Shown: piece after piece, positions 22,521 through 33,672 of the stretch
Layout of the letters: every line of letters begins with the position of its first letter
How positions within the stretch are numbered: position 1 is the stretch's first letter
Origin: Proteles cristata cristata
Taxonomy: Eukaryota; Chordata; Mammalia; Carnivora; Hyaenidae
Assembly: GCA_017311185.1 (NCBI GenBank)
Contig: JAESUZ010003164.1
Coordinates: 186,001-250,000 of the forward strand
Length of the DNA stretch: 64,000 nt
Direction: 5' to 3'
Position numbers and translations under genes: made by a program
The notes under the pieces: generated by a model
Told to the model about the DNA's origin: nothing
Seen by the model: the letters and a program-made list of their open reading frames with translations, nothing else
The model's database searches: none

Positions 22521-23590
22521 ATATGTATTCTCTTGTTGTAACTAAAATGTGGTGGTAGAATCAAAAGGCCATAGTAGATATGCAGAGAAGTTACTCTAAA
22601 GCAAAGCAATGGCAATGTGGCCTCTATTCTAGAGTACCAACTGACTGCATTTTGAACCTCCCATGGCATCATATGTGCAAAAAGAGCAAGAATAGTGGAA
22701 ATGATTCTCATCCTATGAAAATAGCCTGAGAGGCTTGGATGCCAGGATGATTGTTGATGTTTTTTTTTGATCACTATGTTGACCTATACAACTATGTCTA
22801 CATGATTCATGTATCAGCCATACCATGAAATGCAGGCCACCCAAATTTGATGAGATTCTTATAAAATTTGGCAAGAATGTGAAGTAGTTTTACAACTTAT
22901 ATTGTCGGGATTTGTAATATCTCTCTTCCGCCATCTTAGAGCAAACTCTTATTTAATACAGAGTTAACTCTTATTTAATACACACTAGCAGTTGGATCCT
23001 ATCTTTATATTCTGATGTTCTGCATGTGCATAATGCATTTGTAATGTGGCTGTGCTACTACTATTGAACTTTGAAAGGACCACCCAATATAAGTTTCAGC
23101 TATAAACAAAAGTACAAGTAAATTAAGTAGAGTCACATTCCACCAGACTCCTGGGTAGGTAGGGGCTAATCAGTTAAAATGATAGAATAAATAATCTTTC
23201 CTTCAAATGAGTCATGTCTCATTAACAAATAATAAAACATGAAATAATAGTTTCAGATAAGGTATATATAATCATTACTGGAAAAAAAGCTTTTAAAGGA
23301 GAAAGTTTGGTCTGGTAAGCTCTACCAAACAAAAGTCAATGTGGTGAACCCAAAGATAGAATGTGATAGCAATAGTCTATTTTTTTTTTTAGTGTGTATC
23401 TGCATAGCCCATTAGTTAAATAAGAATTTGAACAAAAATAAAAAAGAAATCAGTCATATGAAGATTCTGCTGGGGAATGCCAAGAAATTCCATCAAAGAG
23501 TTTGGGAAATAGGTATAACTTCTCCAGCTGTATTTATGTATACAACTAGAAATAGAGATATAAATCAAGAAACATATAAATACATATATA
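22521..23590. other. Unassigned DNA with a 22-bp tandem duplication
   Basis: AACTCTTATTTAATACA occurs at 22944-22960 and again at 22966-22982, a period of 22 bp. Nothing else recognised. Confidence 0.45.
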
Positions 23591-23591
23591 T

Positions 23592-23825
23592 GAGATACCT
23601 GGGTGACTCAGTCCATTAAGTGTCTGACACTTGACTTCAGCTCAGGTCATATCTCATGGCTTGTGAATTCAAGTCCCACATTGGGCTCTCTGCTGGCATC
23701 GTGGAGCTTGCTTGGGATTCTTTCTCTCTCCCTCCCTCTCTTTCTCTCTCTCTCTCTCTATGCCCCTCCTCTGTTCATGCTCTCTCTCTCAAAATAAATA
23801 AGTAAACATTTTTTAAAAAATTAAA
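23592..23825 (+). mobile_element. CAN-SINE, diverged
   Basis: The head GAGATACCTGGGTGACTCAG is followed by a long CT microsatellite (about 23720-23760) and AAAATAAATAAGTAAACATT. Target duplication is unclear because both flanks are TA-rich. Confidence 0.93.
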
Positions 23826-23833
23826 AAGAAGAA

Positions 23834-23906
23834 ATGTATATATACATATGTATGAGCATATATGTATCTGTGTATGTGTGTGTATACATATATACATGTG
23901 TATATA
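23834..23906 (+). repeat. TATG/TG/TA-rich simple repeat
   Basis: Alternating TATA, CATATG and TGTG units directly follow the SINE tail, probably an expansion from the A/T-rich tail or flank. Confidence 0.8.
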
Positions 23907-24311
23907 ATTTTCATCTGAATGAAAATACACCAATAAAATCAATGTTCATTTGTGTAATATATGTTGTTTCATTACGTTTTATATATTATTTTAAATTATA
24001 TTTATGCACTACTTTGTTATATTATGTATCCTACTTTAACTTAAAAATGCTTGAATATAGTATATTTGAGTCATAAATTTCTCTTCTTTATAAAGAATGA
24101 TTTTATGGCAATATTTCTAATGTACTCCTGCCCAACTATGTAATCACATAAAAGATAAACCAAAGTTTAATATCCTGTTCATTTTAAAGACATATATGCA
24201 TATACATGCCAAACACTGACTTACTCATACAGAGAAATATCTGAGATATAACACTAACAATAATAGAATTTAAATTCTGTTTTGAATTTGATGTAGAATG
24301 GTATTTATAGG

Positions 24312-24478
24312 TGCATTCATTCTTTTCATTTGGCAAATTTATTGAATACCTAGTTATACACAAGATACAGTTTTGGAAAGGCTTGGAGTTTCTAAATATT
24401 CAGACACAGATACTGCTAGTTGGGGTCCAAAAGAAAAGAAACTGCAAAATAGCTATAAAACCAATTAAAAAGCAATAC
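24312..24478 (-). mobile_element. L2 3' end, antisense (first of two)
   Basis: The block CATTTGGCAAATTTATTGAA, 'tacctagttatacacaagatacagttttgg' resembles the complement of the L2 3' end ('caaatatttattgagcacctactatgtgcc'). A second L2 end in the same orientation begins directly after it. Confidence 0.5.
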
Positions 24479-25045
24479 ATTTATTCATCTATATGTTATG
24501 GAATATCTACTCTGTGCTAAGCAAAGTTATACACTGAAAAAAGCAGACAAAAATCACTGCTGTAACGGAGATGTAGTCCTTCTCAGAAGGACCAGAAAAA
24601 TAAACAAAATATATAAATAAAATGTTTAGTAGGTTAGATGATAGTAAGTGCTGTGAACAACAAAAAGTAGAAAGTGAACAACAGAGAAAGAAGGTGGAAT
24701 TTTCAATGTGGTGTTAAGGGAAGCCCTTTACTTTTGAGTCAACTCTGTTGCTCTGATCAGAATAGAATGTACTCAACAGAGACAGGGAAGAAGCAGAGAG
24801 ACCAGTTAAGAGACTACTGCAATCATTCAGGATATAGGTAATGGTGGCATAGACCATGAAGATCGTAATGAAGGTGTTAAGAATTTGTTGGATTTTGAAC
24901 ATATTTTAAAGTTGGACCCAACAGGATATATTAATGGATTCAATGAGAAGCATGAGAGAAAGAGAAGCCAAGGCTGACTCCTAATTTTTTGGCCTAAACA
25001 ATTGGAAGAACAGAGTAATCATTTTTAGCAGAACATTTTTTAATA
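24479..25045 (-). mobile_element. L2 LINE, antisense (ORF 3' part and 3' UTR)
   Basis: It reads 'gaatatctactctgtgctaagc', 'aaagcagacaaaaatcactgc', 'gatagtaagtgctgtgaa', then GAGAGACCAGTTAAGAGACT, 'actgcaatcattcaggatataggtaatggtggc' and 'ggctgactcctaattttttggcc'. All are in the order of the L2 complement. A stretch after 24718 appears deleted relative to L2. Confidence 0.75.
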
Positions 25046-25050
25046 TTAAA

Positions 25051-25078
<28 letters not shown>
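25051..25078 (+). repeat. (AC)n microsatellite
   Basis: Fourteen dinucleotide units with the last interrupted (ACAT). It lies at the boundary after the L2 remnant. Confidence 0.95.
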
Positions 25079-25081
<3 letters not shown>

Positions 25082-25264
25082 AACCAGAATGGTCAAAGGA
25101 TAGAGATGTGTGGACCCAAGGGCATGAAAAGATAATAGTGATCAGTTTTATTTGTTCAGAGCCAGCACAGTAATCTAAATCTAACAATTGCTAAAATCAA
25201 GAGGTAACAATTTAGTCAGCACAGGGATAGGCGATTAAAAAATAATTACATTTTTTTAAGAGAA

Positions 25265-26470
25265 TGGAAAGACCAGTCATGTCACTAGTCATGAATATAT
25301 TTGCAAAACATATCTGAAAAGGACATGTATCCAACATATACAAAGAATTCTTAAAATTCAATAATAAGAAAACCTAGCAAAAGATGTGGATACCTCACCA
25401 AAGAAGATATACAGGTGACAAGTAAGCATTTGAAAAGATGCTCAACAAAATATGTCATTAGGAAATTGCAGATTAAAACAACGTATCATTCCACAACCAA
25501 ATTCAAGATAGAACTTAGGTCCTATTATTGTTAGTATAATATCTTGGATATCTCTCTACATTGAGTAAATCAACATCATCTGTCATTAGAAAATTGCAAA
25601 TTAAAACAATTGTGAGATACCACTACATACCTATTAGAATGACTGAAATTTTAAGAGACTGACAGCACCAAACGTTGGCAAAGATGCAGAGCAGTAAGAA
25701 CCCTCATTCAGTGCTGGTGGCAATTCAAAGTGGTACATCTGCTTTGGAAGACAACTCATATCAAGCCAAGTATAGTCTTACTACACTATCCAAAATCTGT
25801 GCTTCTGTGTATTTACCCAACTGAGGAGAAAACTTATGTCAATACAATAACCTGCACACAAATGTCTACAGCAACTCTATTCATGATTGCCCCCAAGCTG
25901 GAAACAGCCAAGATGCCTTTCATAGATGAGTTGATAAACCCACTTTAATATTCCCAGAAATATCATTCAGGGATAAAAAGAGAGAAGCTATCAAGCCATA
26001 AACAGCACAAAATAAACTTAAATACATATTGCTAAGTGAAAAAAAGCCATTCTGAAAAGGTCAGATAGTCTATGGCTCCAATTGGATGATGTTCCAGAAA
26101 AGACAAAAATAAAGAAACAGTTAAAAGAACAATGATTTCTAGGGTTCCAGGGAAAAGGAAGAAAGAATATACAGAGTACAGGAGATTTTCAGGACAGGGA
26201 AACTATGCTGTGTGATACTTTAATGGTGGATACATGACACTATGCATTTGTCAATATCCATTGAACTATGAAACATACAGAATGAATCTGAATTTAAACT
26301 GTGGACATTGGGCTTTAGTTAATAATGTATCAATGTTGGTTCATTAATTAATCCAATATACTATAGAATGCACTATATTATAGGGGGAACTGTTGAGGAT
26401 TAGGTTATATCAGAAATCTGTAAACCACTCGATTTTTCTACAAATCCACAACTGTTCTAAAAAAAAAAGG
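25265..26470 (+). mobile_element. L1M 3' end (ORF2 end plus 3' UTR)
   Basis: The longest readable L1 here. It follows the L1M order: 'aaaacatatctgaaaaggacatgtatcc', TGGATACCTCACCAAAGAAG, GAGATACCACTACATACCTA, 'gcaactctattcatgattgcccc', 'gccaagatgcc', 'gctcca..ggatgatgttcc', and a 3' UTR with 'ctttaatggtggatacatgac' and 'gggctttagttaataatgtatcaatgttgg'. That UTR is typical of old L1M/L1ME elements. The frame 25730-25948 is an ORF2 C-terminal fragment. It is disrupted by stops and by an internal partial duplication near 25453-25609. Confidence 0.88.
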
Positions 26471-26768
26471 CTTACTGATTAAAAAAGGAAAAAAGGTAAA
26501 CACATTTTTGAAGTATACAACCTACCCGAGATCTCTAGCAATAACTGAACTACCAGAAAACAAACAAACAAAAAAAAGAATTAAAATAAATATTTGAGAG
26601 CTATTTGCATAAAATTATACAGAAAGCCCAGAAATTTGAAAAGAATTTCATCTTTACAAAAGCCAAAAAAGAGAAGCATTAAAAATAGAACATCTGTATC
26701 ATTTTCCCCCAAAACTTGCCCAATAACTACTTGGGGTAGGATTGTCTGTTGAAAATATTTATTTACAA

Positions 26769-26967
26769 GGGCACCTGGGGGACTCAATCAGTTAAGCATA
26801 TGACTTCAGCTCAGGTCATGATCTCACAGTTTGTGAGTTCGAGCCCTGTGTCAGGCCTGTGCTGAGAGCCTGGAGCCTGCTTTGGATTTTGTGTGTGTGT
26901 CTCTCTCTCTGCTCCTCCCCTGCTCACGCTCTTTCTCTCAAAATAGATGATCATTTAAAAAAAATTT
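26769..26967 (+). mobile_element. CAN-SINE
   Basis: The head GGGCACCTGGGGGACTCAAT and B box GAGTTCGAGCCC are present. The flanks share only TTGAAAATA (26749-26757; 26967-26975), so the duplication is weak. Confidence 0.93.
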
Positions 26968-26979
26968 TGAAAATAAAGA

Positions 26980-27525
26980 AAGTAAGGGAGCTAGGATTTT
27001 TACTTAAATTCCTAACAGAACTCATTACTCAAATAATTGAATGAAGGAGTTCTAAGAGATGACAAAATAGAGTCTGTAATCTTGCCTGTAGAGAGATGCA
27101 AATGATAGCAGGGAGTTTAAAAGTTTTTAAATAAAGAAATGCAATGGATTTTGAAGTCCCTCAAGTTGATAGCAGGAAAGACACTGGGAAGAAAATGGAG
27201 TACTGATACTGACATCATCACTTAGTCAGCTCTGGAGGTCAAGTGTGTGATGTTAGTTCCCTGTATAACGAAATTCTTTTGTCATTATCATCATCTTTTA
27301 TTGGTGTATATGTACATTTTGGATGGAAGCATGAATTCACAATCAATACAATCCACTTCCATTAACCTAAAACAACTGGACCATCAACTGGCCCTTCTTT
27401 TCCAACTAGCATAACTAGTGCTTTGAGTAAATGAAATTCTGGTGAGCAATTCCACAGACAGGTGTTTGGATTATCTTCTGCACAAAAGTGCTATATCTAA
27501 GGGGTTGCCATTTACATTGAAACTT
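26980..27525. other. Unassigned DNA
   Basis: No gene or repeat recognised. Confidence 0.35.
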
Positions 27526-27760
27526 GGGGTGCCTGGGTGGCTCAGCCGTTAAGCATCCAACTTCAGCTCAAGTCATGATCTCACGGTGTGTGAGTTCGAG
27601 CCCCTTACCATGCTCTGTAACAACAGCTCAGAGCCTGCTTCAAATCCTGTGTCTTCCTCTCTCTCTGGCCCTCCCCTATTCTCACTCTGTCTCTGTCAAA
27701 AACAGAGTAAAAACATTAGAACTTTTTTTTTTTAATTTAACAACAACAAGAAAAAAAAAA
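27526..27760 (+). mobile_element. CAN-SINE
   Basis: The head GGGGTGCCTGGGTGGCTCAG is present with a complex tail of T run, CAACAACAAG and A run. Target duplication is obscured by tail expansion. Confidence 0.93.
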
Positions 27761-27774
27761 CTTATTCTGAGAAG

Positions 27775-28165
27775 GTGAAGTCAGAGAAAGAGATTCCAAG
27801 CCTGCTGGCTAAGTCACGGTTAGCAAAGCAGAGCCCTGGGTCATACATGCCCACTGGCACACCTGCAGCCATGCACACAGATGAGAGAGCCCACCGACAC
27901 CCAGGGGGTCAGCTGCTTGCTGACCTTGTTCCCAGCATCCCGTGACATCCCTTCTCTTTGAATCTCTGCTACCTTGGCCTGACATAAACCTCACACGGCC
28001 ATCCCAAATGGAGAGCCAGAGTGTGGAGGGGCCAAGGAGGTGCAGGCTGCTGCCTGCGTGTATGCTCCATCCAGACCATGTGGAAGGGTGCTAGAATGTA
28101 TCAGCAGCCTGCACCCAGCAGCCACGCCCACTGCCCGTTGGCACAGCTATCCTGAGGGGAAGCAG
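27775..28165. other. GC-rich unassigned block
   Basis: About 390 bp clearly richer in G/C than the rest of the window, with several CpGs and no recognisable repeat. The antisense frame 27809-27994 (61 codons) shows no domain. Plain AT-rich sequence resumes at about 28170. It could be an unrecognised repeat, a retrocopy fragment, a regulatory element or part of a non-coding exon; nothing in the sequence decides. Confidence 0.45.
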
Positions 28166-28349
28166 CATTCTAAAAGGACTGTTTCATTATCTTATTTAAC
28201 ATAAAACTTCTCTTGTAGTATTTTACATCTAGTACTTTTTAGAACATTATCATGAGTCAATCTATATATTGGTGTAATTATTCACTTTTTTCTTGCCTTT
28301 GTAATCAATTGACAGTGTACAATTCCCTTATCTGAGAGAGTTTGGACTA
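28166..28349. other. Unassigned AT-rich DNA
   Basis: Nothing recognised. Confidence 0.35.
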
Positions 28350-28545
28350 ATATCATAAATCATTTCATTTGATTCTTAGAGGAATGACATGAATTAGATA
28401 CAAGTCTAATCCACATTTTACATACATGCACATATACATACAGCAAATTTTCAACGCAGTAATATGTGCCCCATATCATGAACTTTGCATCTGATGGAGT
28501 CAGAATTGGAACCCAGATAACTGGGTCCACGGAGCCCAAGTGTTC
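28350..28545 (-). mobile_element. MIR SINE, antisense
   Basis: It reads 'aatcatttcatttgattcttag', 'ctaatccacattttacatac', GAGTCAGAATTGGAACCCAG and 'ataactgggtccacggagcccaag'. This is the complement of the MIR 3'-to-5' order. Confidence 0.65.
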
Positions 28546-28676
28546 ATCCACAAAGGCTAAGCTGAACTTGCCATCCACTGTGCTGACCCTGACCCCCAAG
28601 AGCAGGCCTATTGCACAATGCATTTGCAGATTACATGTCAATTGCAATTAACTGTGCGTTAAGATGCTTCAAAACC

Positions 28677-28847
28677 CAGGGGCGCCTGGGTGGCTTAGTT
28701 GGTTAAGCGTCTGACTTTCACTTAGGTCATGATCTCGCGGTTCGTGGGTTCGAGCCCCGCGTCGGGCTCTGTGCTGACTGCCAGCTCAGAGCCTGAAGCC
28801 TGTTTCAGTCTGTGACTCCCTCTCTCTCTGACCCTCCCCTGCTCATG

Positions 28848-28881
<34 letters not shown>

Positions 28882-28913
28882 GAAATAAATTTAAAAAAAT
28901 TAAAAAAAAAAAA
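28677..28913 (+). mobile_element. CAN-SINE (young subfamily)
   Basis: A perfect 16-bp target duplication AAGATGCTTCAAAACC lies at 28661-28676 and 28914-28929. B box GGTTCGAGCCCC is intact. It has a long (TC)n run and an A tail of more than ten bases. Its antisense translation is the frame 28722-28925. Confidence 0.98.
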
Positions 28914-28929
28914 AAGATGCTTCAAAACC

Positions 28930-30370
28930 TCAAATCTATGTCAAAATGGCTCGACTCCATTGGCATGCAACAGATAAGTTGAGCGATGATGTTCCTTTCA
29001 CTTCAACGCATACTAAATCAAATGCCGCTCGCCACTTAACATTGCAAACCACAATATTTTAATTAGTACTGCTGGATCTTAAATCCAAAAACTTCTTAAC
29101 CTTGCAAGAAATAATTTATAGATATGTTCCCTTCCCCCCATAAACCCATAGTTGGCTTTCAAACCGGCATGACATACTTAAATAATTCTACTGCCAAAGT
29201 CTTGAAAAGAATATTGTGATACACATACATAGTATTCACCAGTTTTTATTTCAGTAGACATGTGGGAATCCACCAAATATTTGTTTGAAGAAAGAAGCTT
29301 TTGATATGAAACCCATTTCCCTCAACATATTAGATTCTTGATTTAATGCCTAAAGTAGTAAACCATAAAGGAATATAAAAAGCAGAGAGAAAGTAAGTTC
29401 ATTGTTTTAGAGAATTAAGCATATATATGTAATGTTATTTTTATGATGCATAAAAAATGTTCATAAAATGCATTCTGTCACCCACACTTCTCAAAGCCCT
29501 AGAAAAGCGCAACTCAGCGATATTTTTATATTTCTCAAATTGAGATTCTTTTGGAATTTAAGTATCAAACAGAAGAAATTACATCACCTAATCCTTCCTC
29601 TCAGATTTTTATTTCTTTACGTAGTAAAATAGAAGTTATTTCCAACTTTAAGACCCGAATTATTTTCAAGCCCAGCTGTTAAAGATTATAGGTAAACTCC
29701 TATAAAACCAGCTTATATTGGCTTTATGTTGGCAACCTGAGTTGACAGAAATAATATAGCACATTTTTGGATTTACAGTGCAAAACACAAACTGGCTTAT
29801 AGTAGTACACACAAGTGTAATAAATATTAATGGCTGACCTCTCATTTTCCAAGTCTTTAGCTATTTGACAGTGTTATCTACCTCCTTATAATTGTTTGGC
29901 AAATCACACACATAAAATAATGGGTGCAAAAGCAGTTCATTTGAATTATTGAGGGCTTGGTGGTGAAAAACAAGCCACCCTACGTATTTTGAGCAGATGT
30001 GAGTAATAAAGTAACTTGGGTGCTTACAAATCTCTGAAAGGGCTGGAGTATTTACACTGCTCAGGTCTCCCAGATTCGGCTCTCAGAGCTCAGCACTGAG
30101 CTCAGCCTTCATGAGCAACAACTTCGTCACAGCCTGACCACCGTGGAATAGCATGTTCAGTATGTTCAGTAACATACTATCATGGTAACGATCCAGGGAT
30201 CTGGGACTGTTATCAGGAAAACTCCCCAAATCTAAGTGAAGAAGGCAATTCACTTCTAAAACCCTATGTGGGGAGTGTAAATGCTAACTTTCTAGCCCTT
30301 GGAAATAGATGCTTGTAATCCAACACCTAGCACACCTTGAAGGTTTATTTTTGTACTGAATGATGAATAT
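28930..30370. other. Repeat-poor interval
   Basis: About 1.4 kb without recognisable repeats or long frames. It contains scattered CpGs (for example near 28980-29030 and 30075). Confidence 0.4.
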
Positions 30371-30384
30371 AAATATTGCTTTTT

Positions 30385-30570
30385 GAGGGTGAAGAAAGAG
30401 CCTGTGTGTGAGCAGAAGAAGAGCAGAGAAAGAGGCAGAGAGAGATCTCAAGCAGGCTCACACTCCAGCACAGAGATTAACACAGGGCTCGAACTCACGA
30501 CCATGCATTCATGATCTGAGCTGAAATCAAGAGTCGGACACTGAATTGACTGAGCCACTCAGGCACCCCA
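30385..30570 (-). mobile_element. CAN-SINE, diverged
   Basis: The target duplication is AAATATTGCTTTTT (30371-30384) and AAATATTATTTTTT (30571-30584), 13 of 14 identical. The middle is shortened. Confidence 0.95.
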
Positions 30571-30719
30571 AAATATTATTTTTTAAGTGTAAACTAAACA
30601 AAATAATAGTTGTGGGTTCCCACCAATAAACAAGTAAGAGAACTCCTGAAACCGATGCCCTGATACTATCTCTTAACTGAACTCACAGTTTCAGGCTCTG
30701 TTAAATTGGTAACTTTAAA

Positions 30720-30936
30720 AAATTTTTTTAATGTTTTATTTATTTCTAGGAGAGAGAGAGAGACAGCGTGAGCAGGGGAGGGTCAGAGAGAGAGGGAGTC
30801 ACAGACTGAAACAGGCTCCAGGCTCTGAGCTGGCAGTCAGCACAGAGCCCGACGCGGGGCTCGAACCCACGAACCGCGAGATCATGACCCAAGTGAAAGT
30901 CGGACGCTTAACCGACTAAGCCACCCAGGCGCCCCG
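30720..30936 (-). mobile_element. CAN-SINE (young subfamily)
   Basis: A perfect 18-bp target duplication TAAATTGGTAACTTTAAA lies at 30702-30719 and 30937-30954. The body is close to consensus (GGGGCGCCTGGGTGGCTTAG on the minus strand). The frame 30731-30919 is its translation. Confidence 0.98.
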
Positions 30937-30954
30937 TAAATTGGTAACTTTAAA

Positions 30955-31330
30955 TATGTTTATCGGCCATTTCTAGGGTGCTAAAATATAGACTTAAAAA
31001 TTAACAGGGGGCAATGAGGTTCAGTTGTTATGCAAAGGTAAAAAGATTGTTGGCAACATGTAAATAACTCCAGTGGCTGTTGAACCTGTAGAAACAAGTG
31101 GTGGCTAAGCACTTGTCTTAGGGCCTACATGAAAAGTCACATTCAACATGGACTCTGAGAGTAAGAAATCATAAAAGGATAATAACCAAGCAGATAACCA
31201 AAACAAATTATTTAAAAGTATAATTCACCATGGAAAACTGCATTCAATCTATCAATGAGTAATTGTTGAAGTTGCATTAAAATAGCAAACACCACATTCC
31301 AGGTGGCTCATCGGAGAAGCAAAGCATAAG
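30955..31330. other. Unassigned DNA
   Basis: Nothing recognised. Confidence 0.35.
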
Positions 31331-31339
31331 ACACAACCA

Positions 31340-31529
31340 GGGACACCTATGTGGCTTAGTCAGTTAAGTGTCAGACTTCAGCTCAGGTCCTGATCTCATG
31401 GTTTGTGAGTTCAAGCCGTGCATCGGGCCCTGTGCTTTGGATTCTGTGTCTCCCCCTCTCTCTCTGCCTTTCCCCTGCTCACACTCTGTCTCTCAAAAAT
31501 GAATAAATGTTAAAAAAAATTTTTTTTAA
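31340..31529 (+). mobile_element. CAN-SINE
   Basis: The head GGGACACCTATGTGGCTTAG is present. The target duplication is ACACAACCA (31331-31339) and ACACAGCCA (31530-31538). About 15 bp of the 'gctgacagctcagagcctgg' region is missing. Confidence 0.95.
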
Positions 31530-31538
31530 ACACAGCCA

Positions 31539-31885
31539 ATGTACTGAGTTCATGTCTAATGGTATTTGGAAAGTTATACATTTCTGAGAAAAGATACAAA
31601 GTAACAAGTGTATTATAAGCTCATTATAATAATGATCTTTTTTTTCATATTACATTGTAAGTGTGGTATTTTTAACTGAGCTATTTCCAGTAAAATTCAG
31701 TACACTTATAGCCATTACATAGACTGTGGTAGGATTATTTTATTGACCTTACACAAAGTTGTGTGAAGACAGGCAAAACGACCTATCTCCAGGTTTCTTT
31801 TTATTTATCTTCCTCACAAATTCTCATAAATACTATTAAAATATCCATCTCTGCTCATATGGTATTTTGTTGTTGTTGTTGTTTT
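31539..31885. other. Unassigned DNA
   Basis: A TTG-repeat (about 31868-31882) lies next to the following SINE. Nothing else recognised. Confidence 0.35.
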
Positions 31886-31890
31886 CTTTT

Positions 31891-32096
31891 GTTTAATGTT
31901 TATTTATTTTTGAAGAAGAGAGAGACAGAGTATGAGTGGGAGGGGGGGCAGAGAGAGAGGGAAGCCAGAATTCAGAGCAGGTTCCAGGCTCTGAGCTGTC
32001 AGCACAGAGCCCAACACGGGGCTCGTGCTTAGGAGCCATGAGATCATGACCTGAGCTGAAGTGAGAGTTTAACTGACTGAGCCACTCAGGCACTCC
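31891..32096 (-). mobile_element. CAN-SINE
   Basis: Antisense copy ending ACTGAGCCACTCAGGCACTC. The likely target is TTGTTGTTTTCTTTT at left and TTGTTTTGTTTCTT at right. It accounts for the frames 31763-32032 and 31893-32171. Confidence 0.94.
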
Positions 32097-32109
32097 TGTG
32101 TTGTTTTGT

Positions 32110-32770
32110 TTCTTGCTTATCTCTTGCTCTATTAACAAAACTACAAATACATTTGGAATAGAATTTCTCACTACACATTTTTAATCTGTCTCAGCAAACC
32201 AGTCAATAGTTTCAAATGCTGAGGGGGATTTTTTTCAAGCATGTTCTTTAGTTCACATGGGTGGTCAAATGATCCATAACTCCCTGCTGCCCACAATGAC
32301 TTACTCAGCAAATACATCCAATATCTTAAATAAAAACATACTCTTTTTTTCCCCCAAACTCCACAATTTGGGTATACACAGTACAGCTGATGAGCAGTGG
32401 AAATTGGAGAGTTACATTGTTAAAAATTGGAGTTTGGCTAGAAATCTGAGTCTGAAAATGCCATTTATTTTAATTTCAGTGTCCAAATTAAGTCCGAAAA
32501 TGTAAATTTTATAAAAGAACACATGATTGAAAATCAAAAGAAAACAAAAAGCATAAATGGTATTTAAAGTGGAAAATACAGTAAGCATATCTATATAACT
32601 AAAGTCTTTCTTGTCCAAGGACTGCAAACATTTGTTATAATACCTGAGTGGGGCCATTAATGGCCTTCTTGTCAAATAATCCCATAGCAGGGAAGAACAC
32701 CATCGAGAAGCTCATTTCCTTATCTCTTCGGAAAATGAAGTCAATGCACTTGGCTGTAAGCATATGAATA
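32110..32770. other. Unassigned AT-rich DNA
   Basis: Short frames here (for example 32257-32505 and 32412-32675) have no recognisable domain. No repeat named. Confidence 0.35.
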
Positions 32771-32774
32771 AAAA

Positions 32775-33005
32775 TAAGTACCATTTATCAAGTGTTCACC
32801 ATTTATATCATGCTATAAATTTTAGTAAGTGTTTACAACAACACTATAAGATTGGCCTTACCATACCCATTTTGCAGATGAAGAGTTCAGAGTGAAGCCA
32901 GGCTAAGCAGCTGAATCTAGAGCCCACACTAAGGATGTCATGGACAGAAGTTGACCCACATCTGCATGGCTCAGAAGCTTGTTCACCATATGCAGATGCC
33001 TCTTG
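32775..33005 (-). mobile_element. MIR SINE, antisense
   Basis: It contains AAGTACCATTTATCAAGTGT, 'tttagtaagtgtttacaacaacactataag', CATTTTGCAGATGAAGAGTT, and 'ctgaatctagagcccac', matching the MIR complement in order. Confidence 0.8.
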
Positions 33006-33010
33006 CTAAA

Positions 33011-33489
33011 TGGTACTTTAATGATACCACTCCAGAAGGTAGAAGGCCTTTCTGCCTCCCTTTTCAGAACACTTCTAATTAGTCCTCAAAAATAAAATAA
33101 GTCAAAGTTGCCTCAGGACTTCCAGATTAATTCAGGTCAGGAAGTATCCCCTCAGGCTCTATAATGAAATAAAACAAAAATAAATTTAAGGTAAAGTAGC
33201 TTAAAGTCAGAAAGGCCATTAAAGTAGTTATTTAGAAAATTAGACAGAAAACCAAGGCAACCCTAATATTTGAAAGACTCTAAGAATTGGAAGCTGATTA
33301 GGAAAAAAACAAAAGAAAACTGTACCTAAATCCAGGGTGATGGCTAAATGTTTTCAGCATTGATTTGACACAGGTACTGACTAATCAGAGTGATTCATGG
33401 ATTTAGGGCATTACTAGAAGTAGTCTAGCAAAATGGTGACAAAGAGGGCTCTTGTGTTCTAAATTGGCTCTCCCCTTGGTTCAAGGTTG
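33011..33489. other. Unassigned DNA
   Basis: Nothing recognised. Confidence 0.35.
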
Positions 33490-33672
33490 TGGAACCTTGA
33501 ACATCTTAGTGAAATCACTGATCTTCAGTTAACTCACATCTAAAATAGGGAAAATAAAACCATACCCAATATATTCCTATAGAGACGTCTTGACAGTCTC
33601 ATGAACTAGTACAGATCAAGTGCTGCGCAGAATCTCTCCTACAATGTTAGCTCCTACTATTATTATTATTAC
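33490..33672 (+). mobile_element. MIR SINE 3' two thirds
   Basis: It shows 'gaaccttgaacatcttagtg', 'cttcagttaactcacatctaaaatagggaaaataa', and GTTAGCTCCTACTATTATTA at the end. This fits MIR from the 'gaccttgggcaagt' segment to the 'gctattatt' terminus. Confidence 0.7.

Noticed and set aside
22361..22774. 137-codon antisense frame
   Set aside because: It overlaps a MIR and unassigned DNA, without domain or splice context.
30731..30919. Shared peptide (…RLKQAPGSELAVST…) seen in three separate frames (also 28722-28925 and 55737-55943, minus strand)
   Set aside because: The repeated 'protein' is the antisense translation of the young CAN-SINE subfamily, not a gene family.
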